Positions 48,026-62,200 of a DNA stretch of 64,000 nucleotides are shown piece after piece. A model generated the notes under the pieces. The model searched no databases and was not told the DNA's origin. It saw only the letters and a list, made by a program, of their open reading frames with translations. The stretch is taken from assembly GCA_902728285.1 (NCBI GenBank), contig CACVBU010000198.1, positions 124,001 to 188,000 of the forward strand, read 5' to 3'. Origin of the DNA: Clytia hemisphaerica. Its lineage: Eukaryota; Cnidaria; Hydrozoa; Leptothecata; Clytiidae. Every line of letters begins with the position of its first letter. The stretch's first letter is position 1. The translations under genes were made by a program, and so were the position numbers.

Positions 48026-49615
48026 AAAAAAGGAAAAATTTATGATTGTAGACAAAGACAGTTAAAACATGAAATTTTGCAGAAAGTGTATCATTACCAA
48101 GCTGTATCTGATGAAAAAATAATAATAATTAATTAGATAATAATTAATAATTAGTTGAAATGATTAATCGACTTTGATGGACTTGAAATTTTCTAAGATG
48201 GTTTCGCCAGACCCCCTGCTCGTTACACTCGAAAAATCACCGGCCAACTGAAATTTCCCTATTTTCAGCACTGGATTTACCACAAATCGCCCTGTTATAG
48301 GTGGCCACTGGGTTCCCCAACTGGGAAGTTGCTTTTTAATAGGATTTAACATAATAGATTTTTTTATCAAAAGAAGTTTATCAATAGGAATCTCAAATAA
48401 ATGAATGTTTAAAACACTATTGATTGGCTTAGGTTTTGAGACACTCTAGATTGTTTCATTTTAAAACCCCAATTCAATATTCAAAACAAGAGCAGTGCAC
48501 ATATCCCAAAGAGTAGTAGTTTTACGCTCAAAACGAAGGAAGATATGACGTAACCTAAAGTTTAAGTTTAAATGTTAGAATAGAAAAGGTTTAGTTGTGT
48601 AAGATTTCATAGATCTAGACCACTTTTCTTTTATTAATAAATTTTCATCATTGATGGAAGAAACATTTGAAGGAAGTTGGAATATTTAGAAAAAGTTAAG
48701 AACATTTTAAGGCTTTGCAGACTCTAAAACACCCGATTTCTTAGGAAAATGAACCAAAATACTCTCAAAATGGTGATGAAATTGAGAACATTCAAAGGCT
48801 TCAGAAATTTGTTGTAATGTTCTTATAAAAAACGTGTATGAGACAGTGACTGGAGACGTCTCGACAGTGTAGTTGTAGTATAAAGAGGATGTTTGCCTCG
48901 TCTAGTATGAACTATATACACTATGTACATTACAATTACAATAATTAAGAAAGTACTACTTGTGAGAATAATGACAAAGTGTATGTTTGATTGTACAAAG
49001 TTATTCCTAAAATCATGAATGTATAACATTGTTTTAACAATTTCCATTCACGTTCAATTACACCCTCAAAGACGATACTTAGTAATTTCAATAATCATCG
49101 TGAGATTAAATCTTTAATTGACCAATAATTAGAGAAGCATTTTGTCAACCATGACTGCTCATGAAACAAATTGAATGAATACCTCTCATTATGGTTTTTT
49201 GTGGTTTTTAAATGTGGTGAATGTTATTCGGTTTTCATTGATAAATCGAAACTGCTTTTTAATCTTGTAAAAAAGTATTTAAGACGATCATTTTATGTAA
49301 AAATGTTCCTTCGTCGAAAGCTTTTTCTTGAACAGGTTTCCTGAACTCTGCTTTTGCAAGATTTTTTAGTTTAAGAAAAATAAGGCTCTATGGGTTATTC
49401 ACCCTAGGTACATAGTAATTTCATTTTATACCTTACCAATTTAGAATAAATTAGTGTGTTGTTTTTAAGGGATTAATTAAAAATGTTGTAAGTAATTATG
49501 AATAAGTGTAATTTTGTACATGCATCTTCATATTTGGTATGGAAAGCATGAAATTATAAACAGTACATGACAGAAAATATTGAGTCATCTCATATGATGC
49601 CAGTGGCATTTAATA
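48026..49615. other. Intergenic upstream of CERS1; nothing recognised
   Basis: AT-rich, with no convincing exon, RNA or repeat. A promoter for the ceramide synthase, or its untranslated first exon, may lie here: a splice acceptor (CATTTTAG) sits only 6 bp before its ATG, suggesting an upstream 5' UTR exon that I could not locate. Confidence 0.35.
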
Positions 49616-50171
49616 TAACAATAGCGTTCAGTTTGAGGTCGTTGTTGTTATTTTCTGCCCGCGCAGTTTGATTATTAGCCCGAGAGTGTCATTTGGGCCC
49701 GACGCGAAGCGGAGGGTGCAAATGGCACTATAGAGGGCTAATAATCAAACTGCAAGGGCAGAATTAATGACAACAACGAACGAAAGGTTAACGCTATTAC
49801 TATTATTATCCATATCGGAAATCCAAACAACGTTTTTTTCTAGCGTCAGCCAAGTCTTTTCGCTTCAATGCAATGACTTCAACAAGTTTTGAGTACCCTT
49901 GCGAGCGGGCCGCAAATGACCAAACAGTGTTTTTTTCTGACGTCGGTTTAGTCTCACCGCTTCAATGCAACGACTTCCATAAAGTTCCAAGTGGGCTGCA
50001 AATGACGTTATCACCCTATAACCAGGGCGGTTAATGATATTTCAGCCCTCTAAAGCACGACGGCTTAGTTTTCTCAGCGCAGGTATGACTATTTGAGTCA
50101 TAGAACCTTTCAATACCGCCCGCCGTTCGAATCTTTAATGGCTTACCTAATGACCGCTATATGGATAATAA
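49616..50171. mobile_element. Palindromic MITE pair just upstream of CERS1
   Basis: 49616-49800 is a tight palindrome with about 75-bp arms sharing TAACAATAGCGTT-like tips and CTGCCC(G)CGCAGTTTGATT. 49804-50171 has inverted TATTATCCATAT tips and two direct copies of a CGCTTCAATGCAATGACTTC phrase. They may be one nested element. The right edge lies 60 bp upstream of the coding start. Confidence 0.6.
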
Positions 50172-50231
50172 TTTGCATTAATTACACCTTATTTATTTAA
50201 ATATTTCTTAATAAAATCATTTTAGAAAAAT

Positions 50232-53200
50232 ATGGCTTCAAAAATGAAAATAAGAGATAATCCAAATGAAAATTATACCTTATTTGAAATGGCGAATCTT
50301 TCATGGGAGATATTGAAAGAAGAATGGTATGAAAGAGGACCCACTCAACATTTTCTCAGTGATTTTCAACAAGATGTTATGAACTATTCCCAAATTACTC
50401 AAAACGATATACTGGCTGTTATTTTTGTTACATTCTTATTCACAATTCACAGATTTGTACTCACAAAACTCATCTTACGAGTAAGTTGAAATAAAAACTT
50501 TGAGGTTTTTTTTTAAAAATAAGACTGATATCGTTTGCTTACTCATCAAATTTTAATTCACAAGCTTTTTCACATTGAATTGACACGAATGTGGATCAAG
50601 ATTGGTCAGAAAGAGGAAAAGAAAAACATTTTTTGCTTATATAAGCATACTATAACAATAGGCAGACACTGTCCTGATATGAAATATGAGTTTGGTATGA
50701 AACGGGAACACTTATGTAAAAATAAAACCTTTAAGGTACAGAGTTTTTACTTTATATGAATTTGAAATAAAGATTGAAGGAGTCTGTTCTACCTTTGGAG
50801 AAATTTCTTTTTTAGTCATTTTTTTGGGCATTGCTATCATTGTTATACTATATCATAATATAATGGGTTGAGTTTTATTAAATCTCCCCTCTCACTTTCA
50901 TTTTAGCCTATTTCAAGATATGTTGGATTCTCGCCAAAAGATGATGTCAAATTTTCAGAAAGCTCTTGCAAACTTTTCTACTACTCCTTACTCTATGCAT
51001 TTGAATATTACCTTGTTATTTATAAGTATCCAGAATTGAGATACAATGTGACGTCGCACTGGGCAGGTATTTAATGTAGCATTACATCATTCTTTGAAAA
51101 TTACAATTTTTTTTGATTCGATTTGATTTTTTACATCATTCTTGTTACACACATGTATTCTTAAAACTTGGGAACCTGAAAATCTTTTATGTCAGTTCAG
51201 TCATTTCAAGGGATGAAATCTAGTGTATAGTGTGAGAAAACACCTATGCTTAGCTTTCCTTAAGCTTGCCTGAATCAGTTTCAGCCTTTGTAACTCTTTC
51301 TTCAAATAATCAATCGGGTAAAATTCCATCTTCATACAATATTTACGAGAGGTACACTGCCACCGATAAATAATTTGTTTTCATTTTTTACTTTCTTTCA
51401 GATTTGACGCCAACATCTATTGTTCCCAATGACATTTTGGCACTCTATATTATCGAAGCTGGATTCTATTTTCACTCGATTTATGCAACACTTTTTGTGG
51501 ATGCGTGGAAAAAAGATTCTATTGCTATGCTCATCCATCATGCATTGGCGAATGGACTCATTCTTTTTTCCTTGTGTTTCAGGTATATAAATATTTAAAT
51601 AGTATTTTGTTATATTTTTGCAGAAAGGAAGCCATAGTTAACTGGCGAACATGAGTCGCGATTAACTAAATATTGGATGTTTTTTCTAAAATACTGGCAA
51701 TACCAACAAAAGCTCTTCTGGTTTGTAACTTGGCATGGCACTTTGAACACCCAAAGACAGCTACCCTCCTTTGAACACTACACAACAGACTGAAAAAGGG
51801 TTTTAACCGACACATCATTAAATCTTCCCTACCATTCATGATATACACCACTGCAATGTCTTCTGACATTACATCATGGACCCAATAGCTGATTGGTTAC
51901 AAGTAACGTACAATCAGTCAATACGTCACTTTCAACCAACCAGCTGTTGGGTTCGACATTGCAACAGTGCATATCATAAATAGCCAAATCTGTTAGTAAT
52001 TTTCAGGGGGTACAGTTGAGCAGTCATTACGGCATTTCAATACTGTTCATATTCTCTTTTTAACCTTTCCTTTATGAGCGGATTTAGTTGTTGCTTGCGG
52101 TATGGATGTGTCACGGGTTTGGGTCCGCAATCAAAGGTACCTAGCAGAACACCAACAACAGATATTGATCACTAATCCACGTTACTAACAGCAAAAGATT
52201 TTTTTGTTGGTTTAAAACTCTCATTAATAATTATATTAGTTGTCTATTTTTTTGTCAGGCTGCTAAAAATTATTTTATCATGATCAGGCTTTTGAATATT
52301 AATTTGAAAAGTAAGAAATCGAAAAGTAGGGCTTTCACCGTGGCTAGAATATGTACCCGTATTTTTTTTTGTTAATTGCTGTTCTATCTCTGTCTCCGAG
52401 CTTTATAAGAACATCAAGATTGTCAGTTTATCATTGAAATGTTTCTCTGATTTTCCCTCACAAAACATTTTTTATTGCTAGATGTCTTTGAATCTGTACC
52501 CAATAGAACACTTGAACTAATTTTGGACATATTTTGGGGTATTTTGAGGAAACAATAGTTTTTTGTCGAAATTAAAATTATAAGAATTATATTCAAGATG
52601 ACAACTTTCCTGTAAGTTTGAATGATAAATTTTGAAGGTGATGGCTCGAGATTTTCACAGTATTATCTTGATGTACTTTTTCATTGATTTCTAAAAAGAT
52701 TTCACTGAAATATTGCGAGGGCATTCAAGGCACTTTATTAATTTTAGAGTTCCTTCAGCCTGGCCATTTTGTGCTTGTTTAAATTTCTTATCGTTGATCT
52801 TTCTAAAAACTAATAAGATTTACCATTAACGATGCTACATTACTGATTTCTTGATCAACAAATAGTCATCAAATACGACAGAGATAGAACAACAGAAATT
52901 CAGATGTTATTATTCCAGCTGCGGCTTTCTTAAACTATGTTCAAAGTACACTGACTGATAATGCCCACCACCGATTCAAACAACCATAACATTTTTCTTT
53001 AGATACCATCGCATTGGATTGATTGTGTTGTATCTCCATGACGTTGCTGACATATTTTTGGAAAGCAGTAAAATTGTCTTGTGTTTCAAAAACAAATTCC
53101 CAAACAAAGTTTTGGAAACACTTAGCATTGTTGGTTTCTTTGGATTTACGTTTTCATGGTTAGTAATATAGATCTATTAAGTAAGTAAGTTTGCGACTGC

Positions 53201-56200
53201 AGTCGAGGGCGAGCCTAGGCTCCCTTCTCTATTATTATCCTTGTCGTCCAGGAGGTTAGCGTTCGATTCTCACTTGGTGCTGTGATTCACTTGGCAAGTG
53301 AATTTACCTTCGCCCAGGCCAATTCATGCCATTATTAGGGGAATAGCATACCGCAGTGATTCTAAAAATAGACATCAAAATTACTGTTTGTCCGAGTTTT
53401 AATCCCATCATCCTTTGCAACAATTGCTTTTGTAAGTTAATTACACTTATTGACAATACAAAGGTAATAACTTGCACGCATTACGAATCATAATGAAAAG
53501 GATTGTGGGATTGAATTTCGGTCAAAGGTTAAAAGTAATAATTATGATGTTTGCGTAGCAGGGGGGGGGGGTTGGTAGTAAAATCTCAGACATAATGACG
53601 TTTACTACGGTGGTGGTGTGACGAAAAATCGAAAAAAAAAATTACTACCCAGGGTAGTTAAATACTAAAATGGGTGGTATCTATGTGGTATCTATATTTT
53701 TACTACCTGGGTAGTTAAAACCGGTAAAATTATTAACTGGTATAATTCTCGAAATTTTTTGTTAATATAAAAAAGATTTTAATTCTAAGGGCAAAACATT
53801 AGATTTTGCACTAAGTGAAAAATCTGTCACAGAAATAATCACTTTTTAGCTTTTTTTGTAAAATAAGTCCAAAAATCAACCAAAAAATAGGTGGTCTCCA
53901 TGAAAAATTGTCCCAAAAACTTTTACTACCAGGGTAGTAAAATACCTCTTCCAAGAGTCTGGGTGGTGGTATCTAAAACTTCGTAAAAATCCTTTTACTA
54001 CTCATATATGTCTGAGATTTTACTATCGACCCCCCCCCTGTGCTATTGGGTGAACCAGTCAAGAAGTCTGTCGGTGACTGCGCTAGGTGGTATCGATTCC
54101 ATAATAAACCGTGGGCAAGGCGAAAGTGCTCTGGCCTCACTAGTGGTTCACGCTGGATTAACGCACTTTAATCGAAAATTGTGTGTCATTTTCACAAGCT
54201 GACATGTAATATGAACCATATCGTAGACGGTTCTAACGAGGTGGTTCCTAAACCGCACAACATATGACCGGACATTCTCTGTAAAATAGAAGATACAGCA
54301 GACTCACGGTTATTCGAACCTGCACTTATTCGAATAATCCGGTTATTCGACTTATTCGAATAATCAAGTTATTCGAAGTGAGATGGTGTTCCCCTTGGAT
54401 CTGCTTACTCAACCCAGGTGTAAAAACCTCACTTTTTACAGTTATTTTTTCTTATAAATAATTTTCTACTTTTTCTTTATTTTTGGCACGCGCCGTAAGC
54501 GCTCGCTTCGATGTACTTAATTTTCTTATTATTTGATTGGTAGTTTATCACGTGACTTTTGTGACTTATTCTTATTGGCTAATTTTTCACTTATAACGGC
54601 CTCGTGTTTAGAAGGTCGCTCTCTTATTTCAGTATTTTATAGAAGATAAGGTGCATCATGAAATTTATTGAAGATATTGTTTGAAGTGACTATCCTGATT
54701 TTCCTGAAAGGAATTAACATAAATTTCCGTTTTTACATGGCGCAACAGCAGCTTGGTTACTGGTTGATACCGCATCCGATTTAAAGCTCATTGGCTATAC
54801 GACTCTACGATTTACAAACGTATGACCGTTTTTTACTCGACATTCTGAGTTTTTTATTTTGAGAAGTTTTTTCTTGTCTCGTTTTTTCTTGATATTTGAG
54901 ATTTTGTGATTTTCTCTGCTGAGATTTTTCTGTAATTCTTGAGACCATTACTCCAAGATTTTTTCTTTGATTCTTGAGACTGTTTGCTCCAAGATCTGTG
55001 TTTTTAGTCGTTTTTCCTTTATGCCTAGGTGGTGAAAGGGCTTTGTTTCTGTATCTCCGGTCCATAGGATTAGGCCTGTTCAAGTATTCCTTATTCTTCC
55101 CGGTTGTTTTTTTTCTCCTGTGGGAAGAGGAGAACATAAAGTTTTGAATTGCGATTCTGAATTTTTTCTTGACGATTTTTTTTTTCGAAATTCCGTCTGA
55201 ATTCGTAGTTTTATTGGACATTTTACTGACAATTTTTTTTGACAGATATTTTTTTTGTTTTGATTTTTTGCACTCAAGAAATTCTGTTCAAAGTAGATTA
55301 TTTGGCTAGAGAAGTTTGCTTATACTTTCTCGTTTTTGTCCAATTTAAAGTTTCCTGCTTTGCTATAGTGAATCTCTCTTTCTATTTACTCTTGGCTATT
55401 GTGATTGTGTTTCGCTAGAGTTTTTCTTTCAAAAAGTGAGGATTGGTGGAATTCTATTGTTTGAAGTTTCCCCATCGTTTTTAGATCAGCTGTTGATAGC
55501 TGTAATTGAGATTTTTTATTTAATTTGGTAATTTGATTTGGTGTTGAAATTTTCCTTTCCTTGATTGGCACGCGTCGGAAAATTTCCAAATCTTTTCTTT
55601 CTCTGATTTAATTGGCTTTTGTTTGAAGTTTCCGTCTTTATATCACCATGACACTGGATCGAAAACTCAAGCGGAGAGAAGATCTTAGAGCTTTCTTAAA
55701 GTCCACTATGGAGAATATCGAAAAGTATCTTAAAGGTGATGACATTTCTGAGGCAAAGTTAAGGTCCTTTAAGTCTATGCTAGAATCCACTTGTGCCCAA
55801 CTTTCCGACATCAATGAAGAGATTCTCCCACTTTTAGACCCTGAAAAGATCAGTGACGATGTAGTTCAAAGCATGGGATTAATGCTTCCTGCAACTGAGA
55901 TCGATGCTTGTCTTGACATTAAGCTTTTGGAGATAGCAAAATCGAATGGCTCCGCGTCTGTTTCTTTGCCAACTGCATCCGTTTCTTCTGGGACAAGTGT
56001 TTCTCGACTTCCAAAGATAGAGCTCCCTACGTTTAAAGGTGATCCGCTCAAGTGGCAAGGGTTTTGGGATCAGTTCAAGATTTCCATCCACGAAAATGAG
56101 CGCATAAACGGCATTGACCGCTTTAATTTTTTGAAAAAATATTTGGCTGGCGAAGCCTTGGATTCGATTAAAGGTTTGACTCTAAACTCTGATAATTACA

Positions 56201-59200
56201 AGGAAGCCATAGAAATATTATGCGAGAGGTATGGGAACGAGCAAGTTTTGATTTCGTCACACATGCAATCCCTCTTGAGGATACAGAAGATAAGATCAAA
56301 AGACAACATAAAGAGCCTTCGAACGCTTTACAACCACGTTGAAAGCTGTGTGCGAAATTTGAAAGCCTTGAAGCTCGAAGCTAAGGTTATGGCAGTCTTT
56401 TGATCCCTATCTTAAAAGAAAAACTCCCTGACGAGCTAAAAATTGTGATCTCTAGGAAGTTTGGAAGTTCCATCTGGACACTAGATTTATTGCTCACTTA
56501 CCTCAATGAAGAACTTAGAGCTCAGGAAATTGCACCAATTCTGGTGGCGGAAAAGCTGAGCGAACTGATGAGAGTGATCCACTTTATAGTGCCCTTGGTC
56601 TTTTTTCTAATACTGAGAAGAACGTCTGTGTCTTTTGTAAAAAGAGTCACAGCTCTGCTAAATGTCGAAAGGTCACAAATACACAGTCACGTCGGGATAT
56701 TCTAATTAGAGAAAAGAGGTGTTTTGTTTGTTTGGCTCGTGGACATCGTTCCAATGCTTGTAGAGATAAGTACTCATGTAATAGGTGTAACAAGAGGCAT
56801 CACATTTCTATTTGCGATGAAGGTAAACAAAGATCTGAAGCTGATAACATTTCTAACAATCAGATCTCGATCTTGACTGATGCAAATAGTGAGCCTCAGT
56901 CTGAATCCAAAGCTCCTTGTAGTTGTAGTTGCAACTCTGTTCCTACTCCTGTTTCTCAAAATTGTGCTCAAGTTTCTTCACGTAGCGTTTTGTTGCAGAC
57001 TGCAACTAGTGAGATCTTTGGTTCCAGTTGTCACAACAGTGTGAAAACAAGATTGTTGTTCGACACTGGAAGCCAAAGAAGCTACATTACGACAGAGTTA
57101 AAAGACCGTTTAAAATTAAAGTGCGTGAGAAAAGAGAATGTAGTGATTAAGACTTTTGGAAATTTGAATAATGCGGAAATCAAACGTTTGGAAGTTGTTC
57201 ATTCAAAGTGAAACATCGGAAGTCTTCTAAATACGTTTTAGTTGAAGCTCTTTGTGTTCCAGACATTTGTAGCCCGATTGCAAACCAGAAGTTGGATTGT
57301 GCAAAGAAGTTGAATGAATTCTCTGATTTGGTGTTTGCAGATGTTTCCGAGGAGTTTGACTTGAGTATAGGTGTATTGGTTGGTATCGATTCTTATTTTC
57401 GCTTCTTTACTGGTAAGAGACGTGAGAGCAAAGAAGGTGTTGTGGCTTGTGAATCTTCACTTGGTTGGATTTTGAGTGGATCTGTTGTTTTCAAAGGTTT
57501 GACTGAAGTGACTTATAGTCATCAAATGAGAGTTGAGGTACAAACTGTTGATCCACTTGATGCCAAGCTCCATAAGTTTTGGCAGATAGAGGAGGCAGAG
57601 AGTGCCGAGGATAACTCAGTGATTAACCAATTTACCAAAGACATTTACCATGATGGTACTAGGTATGTCGCGAAACTGCCTTTCAAGCCTGACCACGAGA
57701 GTGTGCCTGACAACTTTTCGACCTGTGTGAAACGTCTGGAATCCCTTAATTCGCGTCTCGATCGTCTTGGTATCAATGCTGACTACGAGAAAATTTTTAT
57801 TGATTATGAGAAAGACGGAATTATCGAACGTGTGCCTGAGGCGCAGATTGCGAAAGAGGAGGGTACCGTTCATTACATTCCCCATAGACCAGTTATCCGT
57901 GAAGACAAGGTCACCACTAAGATAAGGCCCGTGTTTGATGCTTCTTGTTCTGTCAATGGTGTATCTTTGAATGATTGCCTTTATCCTGGTCCAAATTTAC
58001 TTGCTAAGATTTTTGACATTTTACTACGTTTTAGAATGAACAAGATTGGTATTTTAGCTGATATCAAGCAAGCTTTCTTGAATATCAGCATCCATCCTGA
58101 TCATAGAGACTTTTTGAGATTTCTCTGGAGAGACCCTTCGTCCTCTGATAGAGAAGTCGTTGTCTATCGTTTTTTGAGAGTTGTTTTTGGTTTGACGTCT
58201 AGTCCTTTTTTACTCAATGGTACGATTCGTCAACACATGTCGAAGTACCTCGAGTCTGACAAAGCTTTTGTTGAACAATTTTTATCTGATTTGTATGTCG
58301 ATGACATAACCACTGGTACTGATACCGTGGAAAGTGGTAAGATTTTCTGTGAAAAAGCACTTTCTAGTATGTCTGATGCAGGACTTCAGTTAAGGAAATG
58401 GACTTCCAATGACGCTGAACTGCAAGAATTTTCTCATCTAAAGAACCACCGTTACAACCCAAGTGTATTGAAGATGATAGCTCTTTTGCTCAATCCCAAT
58501 TTCAATCTCAGGATGAATGCAAAAGGGTACTTGGTATTGAGTGGGACATTTCCAAAGATGTATTTGTCTTTAGGTTTGATTCATTTCTGGAAAAGGGTCG
58601 AACGATAACCTTAACTAAGAGAACCATTTTGAGTCTTGCTGCTTCTATTTTCGACCCTTTAGGAATTTTGACTCCTATCACTGCTAGAGTGAAGACTATT
58701 TTTCAGCTTGTTTGCAAAGTTAAGTGTGGTTGGGACGACAAGGTTCCACCAGACATAGCTTGTGCTTGGTATGGTTTTTTAGACGCTTTGGAAAGTGTGA
58801 AGATGGGGTCTTGCAGTTACTCCTTGACACTATGTGGAGTAACTGCAATTTTGGACATTTTCTACTGACACCACCACCCTTGCAGTTATTCCATAGTGTA
58901 CTAACTGATTTTACCCTCAAAATTGGTGTATACCACCCCCAAAAATGCCAAATTTGGCAATTTTTTCACTGAATTCCTCATTTTTGATACCATTTTACTG
59001 GGTACATCTTATTAACGACCGTTCAAATGTTAAATATCTCAATCATTTTCCAAGTTTGTTAAAATACCTTTCATGCCTTGATTGAAGAAAAAATTTTGTG
59101 ATTTTTTTTTACTTTTGAAAAAAATGTTTTCAATTTTTTTGCTTCCGGAATTTTTAAAAACCTAAAATTTTAAGTGAAAAATTGAAAAATGTGCTCACTT

Positions 59201-62200
59201 AGTACACCATATCCTACCAAAATCGACAATTTTGGGCTTAGGCACCACCCATGTTGCAGTTAGTCCACTGGTGGAGTAACTGTTTTCCCAAAATTTGGTT
59301 TGTATACCACCACGGTAGTAATTGTCATAGTGTTTATATAATAACTGCATGACCCCCCCCTGTCGATTTGCTTTTGTTTCCTGCAACAGTGATACTTTAA
59401 GAGTTGAGTTGCATGGATTTTGTGATAGTTCTGAGATTCTTTATTGCAGTGTTATTTATTTGAGAGTGATTTCCGAGACTGGGATCAGTGTTTTCTTTTT
59501 GACTTCGAAAAGTAAGGTTGCTCCTTTGAAAAAGGTGACGATTCCTAGACTTGAACTTCTTAGTTGTGTGTTGTTGAGTGATTTGTTGAATAATGTTAGA
59601 TCTGCTCTCTCCGGTCGTATTTCTGTTGATGCTACTCGATGTTGGTCTGATTCGAAGGTTGCCTTGTGCTGGATAAAAGGGAATAGAAAGACTTGGAAGC
59701 CTTGGGTTGAGAACCGTGTAGTGTCTGCAAGAAAGGTTGTTCAGAAGGAGGATTGGCATCACATCCCTGGAAAGGATAATCCTGCGGATATCCCTACAAG
59801 GATGGTTCCTCAGTTTAAAGACGCTTTTTGTGAGAAATGGTTTAAAGGACCGGAGATACTCTTTGACGAAGATAAGCTTTCTTCTTTTCTTTCTAACGAA
59901 TCTTCTCTTCTCGACACTGATAAGTCTGACGTTCTTTCTGAAGCTCGAAATCGTTTTGTTGACTTTGATGGTCGTTCTTCTTATGATCCTTTTGAGTGCA
60001 AGGATGAAGTTTTGAGTAGCGTTTCTTTTCTTTTTACGACTGACAAATCTGACAATGACATCGGCCTGAGCAAATCATTGATGTTGGTAGATACAGCACC
60101 TTACAAAAATTGATTAAAGTTACCGCACTTGTATACCGCTTCGTCTCCAACATCAAAGCTAAACGCAACAATGGTCATGTTATCAAAGATGTCATTTCAT
60201 CTGAAGAACAAGAAGCTGCTCTTACCAACTGGATCAAGGAGGAACAACGCCTAATGAAGTCCATCCCAACATATCGAAAGCTGACGAAATCACTTGGTGT
60301 CTTCGAGAAAGACGATTTATTACGTGTCCGTGGTCGTTTTGACAATGCTGATATCACCACAGACCAAAAGCATCCAATATTGATTCGCAACGCCACCAGC
60401 CCGTTCACGAAGCTTGTCATTTGGAATTCACACGAACGGACAAAGCATCAGGGGATTGATTCAACACTGGCCGACGTTCGAAGAAGATATTGGATTGTGC
60501 AAGGAAGAAAAGCCGTGAAGAACACCATCAGACAATGTGTCGTATGTATTCGTTTTCAAGGTAGAACATTGCGTTCACCTCCAACACCGGACTTACCCGA
60601 TTATAGGGTTGATTTTCACGAACGTTCATTTAATTCTGTTGCCATGGATTTTGCAGGTCCCCTTTATTTTAGAAATTTTTTAGATAATGATAAAACCAAA
60701 AAGGACAGTCTGAAATGTTACATTCTTCTCCTTACGTGTGCTACTTCTCGAGCAGTCCATTTAGAGTTGGTACCGGACTTGTCAAAAGAATCGTTCATCC
60801 GTGCATTCAAACGTTTCGTCGCCCGAAGGGGTACGCCTTTGCTTGTTATTAGTGACAATGCAAAAACATTCCGTTCGTCTACCGTCAAAAGATTTATGAC
60901 ATCGCTCAACATTAAACAACGTTTTATTCTTCCAGCTTCTCCTTGGTGGGGAGGATTTTATGAGAGACTGGTGAGATCTGTTAAATCCTCACTTAAAAAG
61001 ATTTTAGGACTTTCTTTCCTTACTTATGAAGAACTTGAGACTGTGCTGATTGAAATTGAAAGTTCCATCAACACACGGCCACTAACCTACGTTAACGAGG
61101 ATGATACCGAAACCATCATCACTCCTAATCATCTTATTTTTGGAACTGACATTCATGATAATTTTTCTTTTGTTTCTGCGAACACTTTCGTTCCAGTTAA
61201 ACGTCTTCGTCACTTACATAAAATTTTAGAACATTTCCGTAACCGTTTTTTGTCGATTTATATAAATGAACTCCGTCAATCACATATGTACAGAGAGATC
61301 AACAAACCGGATAAACGTAAACTCATCGTCGGAGACATAGTTTTGGTCAAAGACGACACACACCTTCCGAGATCAAGATGGCCCATCACTAAAGTTGAAG
61401 AACTTGTCAGTGGAAAAGATGGCAACATCCGCGGTGCAAAGTTATCTACCGTCACCAAGAATGGAAAACGAGGATCCATTCACCGTCCACTGGCCAAAAT
61501 CATTCCTTTTGAAATCGTCGATAACCATCAACAGACGCCTGAGACACCTGTTTCACCCACCGCTACCGAACCAGCTCAAATGGTTGAAAACTGTGAGAAA
61601 GTAGTACATAATCGGGGGAGAACCAGTACGAGAAAGGCTGCAATCGAGGGACAGAACCTGCGAAGATTAAGAAATCAATATCTTTGAAACTCTTTCATGA
61701 ACTTTTATTTCTTTGGTCGTTGAGGATGTAAAAACCTCACTTTTTACAGTTATTTTTTCTTATAAATAATTTTCTACTTTTTCTTTATTTTTGGCACGCG
61801 CCGTAAGCGCTCGCTTCGATGTACTTAATTTTCTTATTATTTGATTGGTAGTTTATCACGTGACTTTTGTGACTTATTCTTATTGGCTAATTTTTCACTT
61901 ATAACGGCCTCGTGTTTAGAAGGTCGCTCTCTTATTTCAGTATTTTATAGAAGATAAGGTGCATCATGAAATTTATTGAAGATATTGTTTGAAGTGACTA
62001 TCCTGATTTTCCTGAAAGGAATTAACATAAATTTCCGTTTTTACACCAGGCAAAAACACTCTTGGTTGTTCGAACTTCAGTTATTTGAACTTTCAGTTAT
62101 TCGAAGCGATTTCTTTTCCCATTACTTTCCCATCTGATTACATTATATCCCACGGTACATTATAGGCTAAATCACCCTCAGTTATTCGAATTTTTCTTAT

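Larger units (their letters stand above)
54419..62045 (+). mobile_element. BEL/Pao LTR retrotransposon, complete but coding-broken
   Basis: Identical 319-bp LTRs (54419-54737 and 61727-62045), both TGTAAAAACC...TTTTTACA, are flanked by a 5-bp duplication CCAGG (54414-54418 and 62046-62050). The order gag, protease, RT, RNase H, integrase with BEL-specific motifs identifies the superfamily. No envelope gene was seen. A leader of about 0.9 kb (54738-55647) precedes gag. Frame breaks occur near 56383, 56540-56570, 57200, 58465 and 60095, and a MITE sits in the pol region. It lies inside CERS1 intron 4 in the sense direction. Confidence 0.93.

Noticed and set aside
48164..48370. Minus-strand 68-codon frame with a globular-looking composition
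   Set aside because: No splice sites in phase, no homology recognised, and flanks are non-coding.
53200..53340. tRNA-like or SINE signal (GCGTTCGATTCTC resembling a B box)
   Set aside because: No cloverleaf can be folded and no convincing A box or 3' tail is seen; too weak to call.
54419..62045. Endogenous retrovirus with an envelope gene
   Set aside because: No envelope-like frame lies between the pol stop at 61687 and the 3' LTR at 61727; the integrase and gag motifs are those of BEL/Pao retrotransposons.
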